Virus record (IMG/VR): IMGVR_UViG_3300007735_000730
Span: 1 to 41,364 of that record
DNA length: 41,364 nt
Direction: 5' to 3' (one strand)
DNA from: a virus
Part shown: one piece after another, positions 32,006-41,034 of the stretch
Layout: every line of letters starts with the position of its first letter
Numbering within the stretch: the first letter of the stretch is position 1
Notes under the pieces: model-generated
The model's input: the letters and a program-made list of their open reading frames with translations, nothing else
What the model was told of the DNA's origin: nothing
The model's database searches: none
Made by a program: the position numbers and the translations under genes

Positions 32006-32667
32006 ACAGCCACCTTTCTAATAGCTCTTGCAATCAAAGATTGCGTCTTGGAGTTATTAAATTGACTGCCATCAAGAAAGTCGATTCGTGTGGCAGTCGT
32101 TAAGCCAGCGCCAGGATTGGTTGACGTCCAAGTTCTTAGATTGGTCGCAAACGCTTCCGACCCACCCGACTGAAATGCAGAAACACTAGTCTGCGCCGGA
32201 GTTCCTGTCGTGTAGTTAGAGCCTCTAGCAGGTACTGAATATGGGTTAGAGCCGTTCGTTGTAACGTTTGACTGTGTTGTTGGCTTGAGATTGTAGTAAC
32301 AAATCTCTAGCTCATAAAGAGCAGGCAAATACCAATCCGAGTAACCATTGATTGTTAGCGCAGCACACCATTGAGCGGCAGGGTAAGTCGCCGAGTCCAG
32401 TTCTGCCGTGTTAGTAGCTCCGTCATAGGTAGATAAGCCCAAAGAATCAGAGGTAGCAGAAGTCTTGTAGTTGACGCCACCGTTTTGCCCAGAGGCTTTA
32501 GGGGATACAAGCAAGTAATAAGTATTGCCGCCGAATGATATTTGACCAGCGTAATACCCTCCTTGCCAGAACTCACCTATTGTCGTTGGACCTTGCGTTC
32601 TTGTACCAATACCAAACGATCCAAATCCTTGGGCAGAGGCACTACCTAATGATTGGATAACCGGCAT
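32002..32667 (-). CDS. DUF1566/Lcl-type fibre-tip protein
   Basis: 221 residues. Core motifs AALTINGYSDWYLPALYELE, ICYYNLKP, then FATNLRTWTSTNPG and a C-terminal QSLIARAIRKV match the DUF1566 (Lcl C-terminal) type, a C-type-lectin-like or FGE-like fold in phage fibre and surface proteins. The preceding GEFWQGGYYAGQISFGGNTY is typical too. Likely an exposed receptor-binding tip. It is encoded just before lysis cassette 2, mirroring the fibre block before cassette 1. Confidence 0.75.
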   Translation of the reverse strand: MPVIQSLGSASAQGFGSFGIGTRTQGPTTIGEFWQGGYYAGQISFGGNTYYLLVSPKASGQNGGVNYKTSATSDSLGLSTYDGATNTAELDSATYPAAQWCAALTINGYSDWYLPALYELEICYYNLKPTTQSNVTTNGSNPYSVPARGSNYTTGTPAQTSVSAFQSGGSEAFATNLRTWTSTNPGAGLTTATRIDFLDGSQFNNSKTQSLIARAIRKVAV

Positions 32668-33230
32668 TATGCAAACCTAGTTTGAGAAGCCAAGACCGTA
32701 AACGTAGCCGATCCTGTCTTAATGATGGAGTAGGAATACACATCAATCGAACTAGCATTACCAGCAGAAGGAGCAGTACCACCTAACCACTTAGGAATCA
32801 CTACCGAATTATCAACTCGTACCTCAGAGTTGTAGTAAGCAGGGCTTCCATTAGTCACTAGAAAGGCACAGGTTAAGACTTCGCCTGTAGCCATTGCAGT
32901 ATTCAGTGAAGTGCCAGAAGAGGCTCTAAAGTTGACTGTGAAGTTCCCAGAGGCATTCGTTGTGTAGTACAGGACACCTTGGGTTGTTGTGTCGAAGTTG
33001 ATCGTACCTGTTGCTGCTGTTGCTGAGACTGTGATGGTCTCAACCACACCCTGTAGCTTTGCACCGATCTGAGATGAGGTGGATGCTAGTGCTAACTGTT
33101 TAGCAAAGGTTGCAGCCTGTAAGGATGAGATAGTAAGTGCTGTTGTACCTGCTGTCCTGATCTCAAGAACGTCTGTGTTGTCAGACGTAATCGAGGTTCC
33201 AGCAGTAGCAGCATTAAGGACGTTAGCCAT
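32667..33230 (-). CDS. Small tail fibre/baseplate-type protein
   Basis: 187 residues. The N-terminus MANVLNAATAGTSITSDNTD with LEIRTAGTTALTISSLQ is a common opening of fibre proteins in aquatic phages; the rest is beta-rich (TLTCAF-like strands, VRVDNSVVIPKWLGGTAPSA, GNASSIDVYSYSIIKTGSAT). A fibre part is likely. Overlaps both neighbours at single bases (start and stop shared). Confidence 0.7.
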   Translation of the reverse strand: MANVLNAATAGTSITSDNTDVLEIRTAGTTALTISSLQAATFAKQLALASTSSQIGAKLQGVVETITVSATAATGTINFDTTTQGVLYYTTNASGNFTVNFRASSGTSLNTAMATGEVLTCAFLVTNGSPAYYNSEVRVDNSVVIPKWLGGTAPSAGNASSIDVYSYSIIKTGSATFTVLASQTRFA

Positions 33231-33550
33231 TAGATCACCTGTGCTGTTGTCAGGTTAGTGATTTGTGAAGATGTGAAGCTGTCTAGTTGTATGGTTGTTA
33301 GGGCTTCGATAATAGGTAGCTCAATATTGCCCCATGCGCTTTCTACCCAAGCCTTATCTGCATGGTTCCAGTTCCACTGATAGCCTGCTCTGTCTTGTGG
33401 CTTAGGGTCTCTTACGATCCATTCCCAGTTTAGCCATACAAGTTCTTTGCCAGCAGGAACGTCTGTAGGAGGTTCTGGCGCATGTTGCCAGCCTTCCGTA
33501 CCATCTGTTTCAGTGCTTGGGATAGACCCGTTCTTTGTCCAGTATTGCAT
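33230..33550 (-). CDS. Fibre-associated small protein
   Basis: 106 residues from the ATG at 33550 with TGAGG eight bases upstream; GTG 33562 is an alternative. It has KELVWLNWEWIVRDPKPQDR, AGYQWNWNHADKAWV, and a C-terminal repeat-like LTTIQLDSFTSSQITNLTTA. The tryptophan-rich part resembles short proteins found beside fibre genes, and the C-terminal 'LTTxQ' repeats resemble those in phage/prophage surface proteins. Possibly a fibre chaperone or tip. Confidence 0.65.
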   Translation of the reverse strand: MQYWTKNGSIPSTETDGTEGWQHAPEPPTDVPAGKELVWLNWEWIVRDPKPQDRAGYQWNWNHADKAWVESAWGNIELPIIEALTTIQLDSFTSSQITNLTTAQVI

Positions 33551-33558
33551 GGTTAGCC

Positions 33559-35781
33559 TCACAGTGTTGGGAAGGCTGCTGTTGGTGCAGTGAAGTTGGC
33601 TGTGTAGCGAGCGTAGCCTTTGGTAATGCGAAGGTCTTGGATGTATCCTGTAAACGGATAATTTCTATCCGCTGCTAAAGCATTGGCAATGATTAAGTAA
33701 CCATCAGACATATTTGCAGAATTGGTAACGGTTGAACTTATTTGAATTCCATTAACAAACACCCTGAAGTTTGTTCCACTTCTTGTAATCGCTAAATGTT
33801 GCCATGTGCTCGTTGTTAAACAGGACGTTGCTGTAAAAATAGTGGTGCCAGACGATGTATAAATTGTAATACCTGTTCCACTAGTTATAAAAACACCAAA
33901 ACCGCCTGTACCAAAACCGTTTCTTGTGTCAAATAAACAAGCATTTGCTGGCGTTGCACCAATATATACCCAACCTTCAATAGTAAAATCTCCTGTATTG
34001 AAAGCGTAAAGAGTGGATGCTGGAGATAACAACCAATCCCCCGTCCCATCAAAGTACATACTACTACCACCCCACTTGCTCTGTGTCGTACTTATCTGAG
34101 CATTCCCCACCGTCTCCAAGTCATTCTTACTTGTAGCATCGTAGATACCAGCGTTGGTGAAGTTGAGTAGTAGGGATGTGTTGGTGATGGCGGTGAGTGG
34201 TGCGGTTGGTGGGGTAAAGGCAGAAGTGTAAACAGCAGTGCCTTTGACTACACGAAGATCAGCAAGGTAACCGTTAAAGTATGCCGTCCCAGTTGTATAG
34301 ATTCTTCCAATTCTGTAACCACCAGCGGTTCCATTAGTCATTGTTCCTGTGTAAGTCGCTGTCCCTACGCTAACACCGTTTATGTACATAACAACATTGT
34401 TAGATCCTGTCCCTAATCTAACAAGAGCAAAATGATACCAAGTGTTAGTTGCTATTGTACTGCTTGATGTAATAGTGAAATTAGCAGATCCACCACTAGT
34501 ATATGAAGCAGCTACAATATTATTGCCAGCGCTTATTTGAATGCCAAGTTCATAGTTGCTACTGTTTTGAAAATATAATGCTGCTTGCGTTGACGCTGCT
34601 TGCGAATAAAGCCAAAACTCAACTGTAAAGTCACCTGTTCCTAAATGTAATGCAGCGCTATCAGGGGTTTCTAAATAATCCCCACTACCATCAAAATACC
34701 CACTCCCACCATAGGTAGCAGCAGACCACGATGCAGAGGGATTGAATGGGGAGAAGGCGACTACTCTGGTATCACCGTTTCTGGTGATGGTGAAGTTGTT
34801 GCCGCTTGTGTCTATGAAGCGGTTGGATTGGCATGTGAGGAGGGAAGTGCCTGATATTGCTGTTAGTGGGGAAGTTGGGACTGTAATGCTGGTTTGCGTT
34901 GGATCGTAAACTGCTGTGCCTTTGACTAATCGCAATCCAGACAAGTAACCGTCTAAATAATTAGTGCCTATATCGTTGACACCAATTAACAAACCATTCT
35001 GGGCGAAACTAGTGCTGTTAGTTGTTGTTCCGCCGCTCGTTCTTGACCCGTTTATCCATAAAGATAGTGTTGTACCGCTTCTTGCGACAGCAATGTGTGT
35101 CCATGCGTAAGCAGGAACTGTTGCCGACGATGTAATTAAATTTGCAACACCAAACTGACGGATAACAACAGCGTTGCTGATTATTTGCACCACAAAAGCA
35201 TCGGTTACATTCCCTGTGTACAGAACATCGTCACTAGTTGTTGTTCTATAAACCCATGCTTCCCAAGTAAAGTCTGATGGGGTTGCAAATGCAGCGTTGC
35301 TTGCTACACTCAAATAATCCCCAGTACCGTCAAAATAATTCCCCCACCCAGTCTGTGAGAACGGGCTAAACGTACCCTGTGTCGTGTTGCCGTTGCGGGT
35401 AATGGGGAAACCATCGGATGTGATGGTTGTACTAACAACTGTTTGGGATTGGCTAACTGTGTAGGTTCCGATTCCCCCTGTTCCAGTACCAAGTGCGGTA
35501 ATAGTTGTGTTAGCTGTTACACCAGAACCGGTAATCAAACAACCAACGTAAATGGTTCCTGACGTTACAGCCGTAACCGTCATTGTTGTGCCGGAAATGC
35601 TAGCCGTAAACACCGCATCGCCAGCAGTTCCGCTATCTAAAAATAGATTGTTCTGCGCTCCGTTAGTTCCGTTGCCAGGAAGCAATAGCGTGGTGTATTC
35701 GAAATAAGGATCAGTCGTTACCGGAGGCGCTGCTCCACCGGAGAACGCCGCAGCAATCATCGCTGTTAAGTTACCAGCCAT
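33559..35781 (-). CDS. Tail fibre protein with three LamG/lectin-like domains
   Basis: 740 residues from ATG 35781 (TAATG overlap with the upstream stop; an earlier start at 35811 is less likely). After a short N-terminus ([16 protein letters not shown]) three concanavalin/LamG-like domains follow. They begin [32 protein letters not shown] and [16 protein letters not shown], and each closes with a strand such as [32 protein letters not shown] or [16 protein letters not shown]. Each is about 150 residues. Such domains bind sugars or other surface ligands, so this is a strong receptor-binding candidate. The tandem copies share motifs but have diverged in between. Confidence 0.82.
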   Translation of the reverse strand: MAGNLTAMIAAAFSGGAAPPVTTDPYFEYTTLLLPGNGTNGAQNNLFLDSGTAGDAVFTASISGTTMTVTAVTSGTIYVGCLITGSGVTANTTITALGTGTGGIGTYTVSQSQTVVSTTITSDGFPITRNGNTTQGTFSPFSQTGWGNYFDGTGDYLSVASNAAFATPSDFTWEAWVYRTTTSDDVLYTGNVTDAFVVQIISNAVVIRQFGVANLITSSATVPAYAWTHIAVARSGTTLSLWINGSRTSGGTTTNSTSFAQNGLLIGVNDIGTNYLDGYLSGLRLVKGTAVYDPTQTSITVPTSPLTAISGTSLLTCQSNRFIDTSGNNFTITRNGDTRVVAFSPFNPSASWSAATYGGSGYFDGSGDYLETPDSAALHLGTGDFTVEFWLYSQAASTQAALYFQNSSNYELGIQISAGNNIVAASYTSGGSANFTITSSSTIATNTWYHFALVRLGTGSNNVVMYINGVSVGTATYTGTMTNGTAGGYRIGRIYTTGTAYFNGYLADLRVVKGTAVYTSAFTPPTAPLTAITNTSLLLNFTNAGIYDATSKNDLETVGNAQISTTQSKWGGSSMYFDGTGDWLLSPASTLYAFNTGDFTIEGWVYIGATPANACLFDTRNGFGTGGFGVFITSGTGITIYTSSGTTIFTATSCLTTSTWQHLAITRSGTNFRVFVNGIQISSTVTNSANMSDGYLIIANALAADRNYPFTGYIQDLRITKGYARYTANFTAPTAAFPTL

Positions 35782-36542
35782 TAGGTTACTCCCGCACCAG
35801 AAACATACCAAGTATCAGTTGCTGTTTTCAGGCATGTTGCTAAACCTTTTGTAGCTACTGTTCTGTTGCCTGTTGCTCCGTTAGCTAACTGGAACGTAAC
35901 ACCAGCACCAGAGATCGTAAGGTTGCCTGAGTTGTCATTCACTACCAGAATCGTTGTACCTACAGGGAACGCTACAGAGGCATTTGTAGGCACTGTCAGC
36001 GTGGCTGTAGAACCGCCTGTGAAGATCACATGCTTACCAGAGTCTGTAAGTACCAACGTATAAGCAGAAGCGCCACCAGAGGTCTGTGGTGCAGTCCTAA
36101 AGCCTACAGAGTTAGTACCGTCTACCGTACAGTTGCTGAGTGTTCCTGATGTCGGTGTGCCTAAGATCGGTGTTACTAAGGTAGGTGTATTAGCGAATAC
36201 GTTAGCACCAGTACCTGTCTCATCCGTTAGCGCAGCAGCCAAGTTAGCAGACGAAGGTGTTGCTAAGAATGTAGCTACGTTAGCAGCTAATCCTGAGATA
36301 CCTGTGCTTACTGGTAAGCCTGTACAGTTTGTTAACGTACCTGACGATGGTGTACCTAACGCACCGCCGGAGGTTAGTCCAGTAGCAAACGATAAGTTAC
36401 CTGAACCGTCTGTAGACAGAAACTGTCCAGCAGTACCATCTGTTCCTGGTAGCGTAAACGTCTGGTTAGATGAGGTGTTTGCAGATTGGACGGTTGTAGT
36501 CCCCGTTCCAGATGCGTTACCCTGAAGTTTGATTTTGCTCAT
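35781..36542 (-). CDS. Tail fibre protein
   Basis: 253 residues. It has [20 protein letters not shown], then [20 protein letters not shown] and [20 protein letters not shown], and a C-terminal beta part ([20 protein letters not shown]). These low-complexity S/T/G blocks recur in the larger fibre gene upstream (36546-39374), so the two share a design and probably assemble next to each other. The spacing to the upstream gene is only 3 bases. Confidence 0.75.
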   Translation of the reverse strand: MSKIKLQGNASGTGTTTVQSANTSSNQTFTLPGTDGTAGQFLSTDGSGNLSFATGLTSGGALGTPSSGTLTNCTGLPVSTGISGLAANVATFLATPSSANLAAALTDETGTGANVFANTPTLVTPILGTPTSGTLSNCTVDGTNSVGFRTAPQTSGGASAYTLVLTDSGKHVIFTGGSTATLTVPTNASVAFPVGTTILVVNDNSGNLTISGAGVTFQLANGATGNRTVATKGLATCLKTATDTWYVSGAGVT

Positions 36543-36545
36543 AGC

Positions 36546-39374
36546 TTATCCTAAGACCATCCAAGATTGACCATCTGGAACCGTTACAGCATACCCCGCC
36601 GCAACAGTCACCGGACTGACCGACAAACCGTTGGTATTGCTCGTTAATGTCACGTTAGAAGAAATAAGTATCTGCGATTCTAAGATAGGCCCGCCTGCTC
36701 CACCACCTGTTGCAGACAGAGTTCCAGCAGAGTAACTAAGCCCAGACCCTACGGTTACGTTACTGAATCCACCTGAACCATCGCTACCTAGTAACTGAGA
36801 TGAAGTACCTGTTGTTGCTGGAGCGTAATCCGTTCCTGATGTCGCAGTTGTAAAACCAGAACCGTTACCTTTTAGGATGCCATTCAGGCTTGTTGTTACG
36901 GCTAATGTTCCTGTACTCGTAACAGGAGAATTAGAAACCGTAAATCCAGAAGGCATTGATAAGCCAACTGAAGTAACGCCACCAGAAACAGCAGCCCAAG
37001 TAAACGCAGTACCGTTCCACTGTAGGTAAGTTGATGAGGTTGTTGGAGCATCAATAAACGATGTAGCGCCAACGCCCGTTTGGTACGGGATTTTGTTAGC
37101 AGAACCACCAGAAATGTTCTGTGCACCTGTCGCAACCGTCGCCGACGCAGAGCTTCCGGTAACTGAAATCGGCCAAGTACCGCTTGCGTTTGTGCCCGTT
37201 GTCGATGGCGCTCCTATTGTGTTGTAGCTGATCGTTCTTGCTACAGAACCATCAAAGGTCGTTCCAGAAGCAGCGCCAGAACCAGAGTTATTAAAGGTTG
37301 CAGCATTGGTTGTTGTTCCGCCACTGGAATATTGAGGAATATTAAGAGTGCTTCCTACCAGTGTTGCAGCACCTGAAGTACCTGTGGTGGTAAGGGTAAT
37401 GGGCGACTGATAGTCTGTGCCTGCCGTTGCAGCAGCGATAACGCCAGAAGTTGCTTTCAGCAAACCAGTCGTTGTAGCAGCTTTAATTAACTTACCAGTG
37501 GTGCTATCAAACAGCGCAATCTGGCTATCCGTTGCTGAAGCTGGGCCAGTAACATCTCCAGATCCAGAAGGCGTATCCCACGCAAAAGCAGAACCATTCC
37601 ACTTAAGGTAAGTGCCTGAAGTAACCGGCGCAGTAACAAAGGATGTAGCGCTTGAACCTGTCTGGTAAACAATACGATTAGTACCACCACCTGATATGGC
37701 AGCCGCATAACCAGCAGAACCTGAAATATCAATCGACCAGGTTCCAGTTGCGCCAGTACCTGTCGTACTTGGAGCGCCGACTGTGTTGTAACTAATTGTC
37801 CTGGCTACTGACCCGTCGAACGTAGTACCTGATGCTGCGCCTGAACCTGAATTGTTCATGGTCAAAGCATTGGTCGTCGTTCCTCCGCCAGCAGCGGCCC
37901 ATGCAAAAGTAGTTCCATTCCACGAAAGGTAGGTGGAACCTGTTGTTGGAGCGGTAATAAATGACGTTGCGCCTGAACCAGTCTGGTAAGCAATCTGATT
38001 GGCAGCACCGCTTGCCAGATTAGTTGCTGTCGTAGCAGCATTGGCACTGCCAGAGATGCTGATACTCCATGTACCTGAAGCGCCCGAACCAGACGTCGGT
38101 ACAAATGCTCCAGCAGAACCTACGTTGACTGCCAGTGCTGTCGCAACACCTGTGCCTAATCCGCTTACGCCTGTCGAAATAGGAAGGTTAGTACAGAAAG
38201 TAAGGGTACCGCTACTAGGTGTTCCTAATGCACCACCAGGAACAATATAGTCGGTGCCAGCGGTAGCAGCGCTGATAACACCGCTAGATGCTTTGATTAA
38301 ACCTGTGGTAGTTGCGGCTTTAAGAAGCTTTCCTGTCGTGCCATCAAAAAGTGTTATCTGACCGTCCACCGAGGATGATGGTCCAACCACATCACCGGTA
38401 CCTCCTGCCGAAGCGTATTCCAGTGCTGTTCCGCCAGAATTTACTCGCAGAACTTGCAAGGCAGAACCAATACTAGATAACCCTGTCCCGCCGTTGCCGG
38501 TTTGCAATGTCCCGGTTACGCCCGTTGTTAAAGGTAATCCATTTGCGTTAGTAAGTGTTACTGATGTCGGAGTTCCAAGGATAGGCGTAACAAGCGTAGG
38601 GCTTGTAGCAAAAACAAGCGATCCCGTGCCCGTCTCATCTGAAATAACACCACGCAACTCAGCCGATGTCGTTGATGCAAAGGCCGATAGTTTGTCTGAT
38701 GTATAGGCAACCGTCCCGCCAGCACCAAACGCCATCGTTGAACCATCTGTACCAGACAAAGTAACTGTATTGCTTGCAGTAAATGTCTTGCCATCAGCCA
38801 CCGTCAACGTAGAGCCAGTGGCAGGAGATGTGATCGTTACTTTGTTGTACTTACCGCCTGTTATATCGCCCGTAGAGTCAGCAATCGTAACCGCAGAGTT
38901 TTGTATAAGCTGACCAGTCGATCCGTCAAATCTTGCTACCGCATTATCAGTACTTAATGTAGGCCCAGCAACAGCCCCAATTACATAGTCAGAGCCATCC
39001 CAATAAACAACAGCTGTAACACCTGTTGGAATGGTTACCCCAGTGGTGGATCCCGACTTAAAAACAATCGAATTATTAGAACCGTTTTTAACGACGTACC
39101 AGTTTCTGCTCGTTGACCCGCCTGGCGCAACAACATTTCGGCTTGCGCCCGGTGTTCCTGTGATTAGTAAAACAGCATATCGCGCTTGATTGCTTGCAGA
39201 TCCATCGCCATTTGATAACGTAACGCTAGCAGATGTAACGTCAATCGTTATTGAACCGCCTATAGCCACATCAACAGGTGATGTGAGGGAGTTGTTAATA
39301 GTTGTACCCCAAGTGCCATCCTCTGTACCATTTACAGGCTGAGCCAGCTTTAATAGGGTTGTGTAATTAATCAT
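36546..39374 (-). CDS. Large repetitive tail fibre protein
   Basis: 942 residues from ATG 39374, which follows GAGG at the end of the 31-residue gene; a start further upstream would overlap that gene. The N-terminus MINYTTLLKLAQPVNGTEDG with TWGTTINNSL is a common virion-attachment start of fibres in aquatic phages. The body contains repeats: QTGSGATSFITAPTTGSTYL-like units three times, FDGSVARTISYN twice, and a TTGKLLKAATTTGLIKASSG unit twice. It is rich in S, T, G and A, giving a long beta-structured shaft. The C-terminus ends GYAVTVPDGQSWMVLG. A cut or recombination between repeats could change shaft length. Confidence 0.82.
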   Translation of the reverse strand: MINYTTLLKLAQPVNGTEDGTWGTTINNSLTSPVDVAIGGSITIDVTSASVTLSNGDGSASNQARYAVLLITGTPGASRNVVAPGGSTSRNWYVVKNGSNNSIVFKSGSTTGVTIPTGVTAVVYWDGSDYVIGAVAGPTLSTDNAVARFDGSTGQLIQNSAVTIADSTGDITGGKYNKVTITSPATGSTLTVADGKTFTASNTVTLSGTDGSTMAFGAGGTVAYTSDKLSAFASTTSAELRGVISDETGTGSLVFATSPTLVTPILGTPTSVTLTNANGLPLTTGVTGTLQTGNGGTGLSSIGSALQVLRVNSGGTALEYASAGGTGDVVGPSSSVDGQITLFDGTTGKLLKAATTTGLIKASSGVISAATAGTDYIVPGGALGTPSSGTLTFCTNLPISTGVSGLGTGVATALAVNVGSAGAFVPTSGSGASGTWSISISGSANAATTATNLASGAANQIAYQTGSGATSFITAPTTGSTYLSWNGTTFAWAAAGGGTTTNALTMNNSGSGAASGTTFDGSVARTISYNTVGAPSTTGTGATGTWSIDISGSAGYAAAISGGGTNRIVYQTGSSATSFVTAPVTSGTYLKWNGSAFAWDTPSGSGDVTGPASATDSQIALFDSTTGKLIKAATTTGLLKATSGVIAAATAGTDYQSPITLTTTGTSGAATLVGSTLNIPQYSSGGTTTNAATFNNSGSGAASGTTFDGSVARTISYNTIGAPSTTGTNASGTWPISVTGSSASATVATGAQNISGGSANKIPYQTGVGATSFIDAPTTSSTYLQWNGTAFTWAAVSGGVTSVGLSMPSGFTVSNSPVTSTGTLAVTTSLNGILKGNGSGFTTATSGTDYAPATTGTSSQLLGSDGSGGFSNVTVGSGLSYSAGTLSATGGGAGGPILESQILISSNVTLTSNTNGLSVSPVTVAAGYAVTVPDGQSWMVLG

Positions 39375-39381
39375 AACCGCC

Positions 39382-39477
39382 TCACGAAGACGTGGGAATT
39401 GTGGTCCACGTTGTAGTTGCACCAGGTGTAATAGGCGCCCATGTCGTTGTTACGCCCGGGGTAATTGGTGTCCACAT
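39382..39477 (-). CDS. 31-residue WTPITPG-repeat protein
   Basis: The ATG at 39477 follows the upstream TGA directly and the stop lies 7 bases before the large fibre gene, providing its GAGG site. It reads MWTPITPGVTTTWAPITPGA and then TTTWTTIPTSS: three W-[TA]-[PT]-I-x-P units separated by TTT. Small tryptophan-repeat peptides in this position are seen in other phage fibre operons. It may be a small virion part or fibre cofactor. Too short for a firm family. Confidence 0.55.
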   Translation of the reverse strand: MWTPITPGVTTTWAPITPGATTTWTTIPTSS

Positions 39478-39906
39478 TCAAGCAATCCTTAATACTGCAT
39501 TTGTAGCATCTGCCGGAGGAAATGTAATAACAAGATCTTGTCCTGACTTGCTGATATTTACACCAAAATTCAGCACAGCAACAGAGGCATTTCCATTGGT
39601 TGAGTTGTAAATTAAGGCACCGTTTGTGGTCAACGTCACGTTACTGAATGTTGCTGTTTGGAAAGACCAATAAGCAGTAGTTCCTTGAAAGCTTGGCGTG
39701 ATGTTTGTGAGGACAATCCCTCCAGCGGAATAATTGGTTCCACTGACTTCACCTGCCGTCGTGTAAGCAGTCGTTGAGGCACCGAGATCCGCGTTGGCGG
39801 TGTATAGGGCCAGCTTAAAGACATCGCCCGTTCCCGTGGTGAAGTTATGAAGACCCTGCGCCAGTTCAACCTTGAAGCTTGTCGTCAGGGTTTGAATGAT
39901 CGCCAT
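39478..39906 (-). CDS. Virion-associated beta-rich protein
   Basis: 142 residues: MAIIQTLTTSFKVELAQGLH, NFTTGTGDVFKLALYTANAD, a strand-rich middle (ANGAL-like), and FGVNISKSGQDLVITFPPAD at the end. It resembles small structural proteins between the adaptor and the fibre genes in aquatic podoviruses, where a tail or decoration role is likely. Overlaps the adaptor stop/start by one base, so the genes are coupled. Confidence 0.7.
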   Translation of the reverse strand: MAIIQTLTTSFKVELAQGLHNFTTGTGDVFKLALYTANADLGASTTAYTTAGEVSGTNYSAGGIVLTNITPSFQGTTAYWSFQTATFSNVTLTTNGALIYNSTNGNASVAVLNFGVNISKSGQDLVITFPPADATNAVLRIA

Positions 39907-40580
39907 TACACCACCTTATCCCGCACTTGGCCAGTCCTGTACGCATCCTGGCGCTCCAGTCCGTCACCAAGTCGTTTGGCAAGAACCAATGCTTCTTTGT
40001 ACCTGCTATTTACAAGGTTCACCATATCAGGCTCACCCTTCAGGAAGGTATAGGCCTCAATTAAACAGCCGTACAAAAGAACCGTATCGAAGTTATCACC
40101 AAGCCAGGTGGTTGTTGTACTGACATCGCCTAAGCCAATTGATGACGGATAGTAAAAGTAATGCAACTCTACCGAATAGGCGTAGTTGGGCGTTGGCCCC
40201 AACATAAATACAAGCTCTTTTGTATTCGTTGGATAGTCTGGGCCAAACAAAGCATAACAATATGGCCTGCCAGTATTTCCAGTCCCGGTTGGTATCGGAA
40301 ATGACTCACGTATAAAGTTCACATCTTTGTTAAGCAGATAATGATAGGCACCATCTGTATCAATTACTGCAAACGAGTATGGCGCAAGAAAGTCATCCGG
40401 CGCCTGTAAATAACGATTGTTTAAGACGCAAACAGATGTTACGTTTTTACGTAATGAAGGGAACTGAACGGTGTTAAAGATACGCTGTTCAGCCTGCTGA
40501 GCAAACGTCTGAAGCGTCGCCGTCTCAAACGTCGTCTCACAGAAATCTTGAATCGCGGTCTTTAATTCTCCCCAATTCAT
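39906..40580 (-). CDS. Head-tail adaptor (SU10 adaptor-like)
   Basis: 224 residues. It opens MNWGELKTAIQDFCETTFET and has FAQQAEQRIFNTVQFPSLRK, YLQAPDDFLAPYSFAVIDTD, YHYLLNKDVNFIRESFPIPT, and a helical end with TYFLKGEPDM-like and SRYKEALVLAKRLGDGLER. This is the layout of the adaptor protein of SU10-like and many marine podoviruses that links the portal to the tail. GGAG precedes the ATG. The portal and head genes would therefore be expected beyond the right edge. Confidence in the family is good. Confidence 0.82.
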   Translation of the reverse strand: MNWGELKTAIQDFCETTFETATLQTFAQQAEQRIFNTVQFPSLRKNVTSVCVLNNRYLQAPDDFLAPYSFAVIDTDGAYHYLLNKDVNFIRESFPIPTGTGNTGRPYCYALFGPDYPTNTKELVFMLGPTPNYAYSVELHYFYYPSSIGLGDVSTTTTWLGDNFDTVLLYGCLIEAYTFLKGEPDMVNLVNSRYKEALVLAKRLGDGLERQDAYRTGQVRDKVV

Positions 40581-40589
40581 ACGGGCTCC

Positions 40590-40850
40590 TTAAGCCATTG
40601 GGCCTCGGCACATAACACCCTTGGTTGCTGCCCCTGCGCCACGCATTTTAATACCAGTCGTCTTGACTTGGCTATTAGGATTGATGGCCACACCATGTGT
40701 GGGCTGCCAATCCTTATCCATGTTGTATGGCATTTGCTTGCCTGGATTAGGCGATGCAACAACCTTGGCGCCAGTCATCGTATGCGGCTCTGCGTAAACA
40801 GACGCCGGACCGACTTCCTTTCCGCCCTGATTCATGGAATATTTGGCCAT
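40590..40850 (-). CDS. Conserved small virion-region protein
   Basis: 86 residues: MAKYSMNQGGKEVGPASVYA, EPHTMTGAKVV, NPNSQVKTTGIKMRGAGAAT and KGVMCRGPMA. The 'RGxGAATKG...RGPMA' end is common to small basic proteins in the structural block of many phages, perhaps DNA-binding or scaffolding. Its start overlaps the preceding stop (TAATG). The exact role is unknown. Confidence 0.65.
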   Translation of the reverse strand: MAKYSMNQGGKEVGPASVYAEPHTMTGAKVVASPNPGKQMPYNMDKDWQPTHGVAINPNSQVKTTGIKMRGAGAATKGVMCRGPMA

Positions 40851-41026
40851 TACTTGCTCCTTTGGTTGGCAACCCTTGCAAGGTTGCGACCCATCTTTTT
40901 CATCATCTCTGATGTAGGGCCACCCTTACGCAATTTGGTTAGTGGCTTGCCTGGGTGCATGGCCTTCTCATGCTTATGCACAGCAGCCGCTGCCGTCTTT
41001 TTGTCCTGCTTAATGTCGTCCTTCAT
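40850..41026 (-). CDS. 58-residue lysine-rich virion-region protein
   Basis: ATG at 41026 with GGAG eight bases upstream; it reads MKDDIKQDKKTAAAAVHKHE, then KAMHPGKPLTKLRKGG and MMKKMGRNLARVANQRSK. The 'VHKHEKAMHPGK..TKLRKGG' block recurs in small genes of phage structural regions. Very basic. The stop overlaps the next start, so it is part of the late operon. Confidence 0.7.
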   Translation of the reverse strand: MKDDIKQDKKTAAAAVHKHEKAMHPGKPLTKLRKGGPTSEMMKKMGRNLARVANQRSK

Positions 41027-41034
41027 GTCAGCTC

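Noticed and set aside
35866-36525. Plus-strand frames opposite the fibre genes, rich in V, P and A
   Set aside because: Mirror images of S/T/G-rich fibre codons; no start signals and no plus-strand context.
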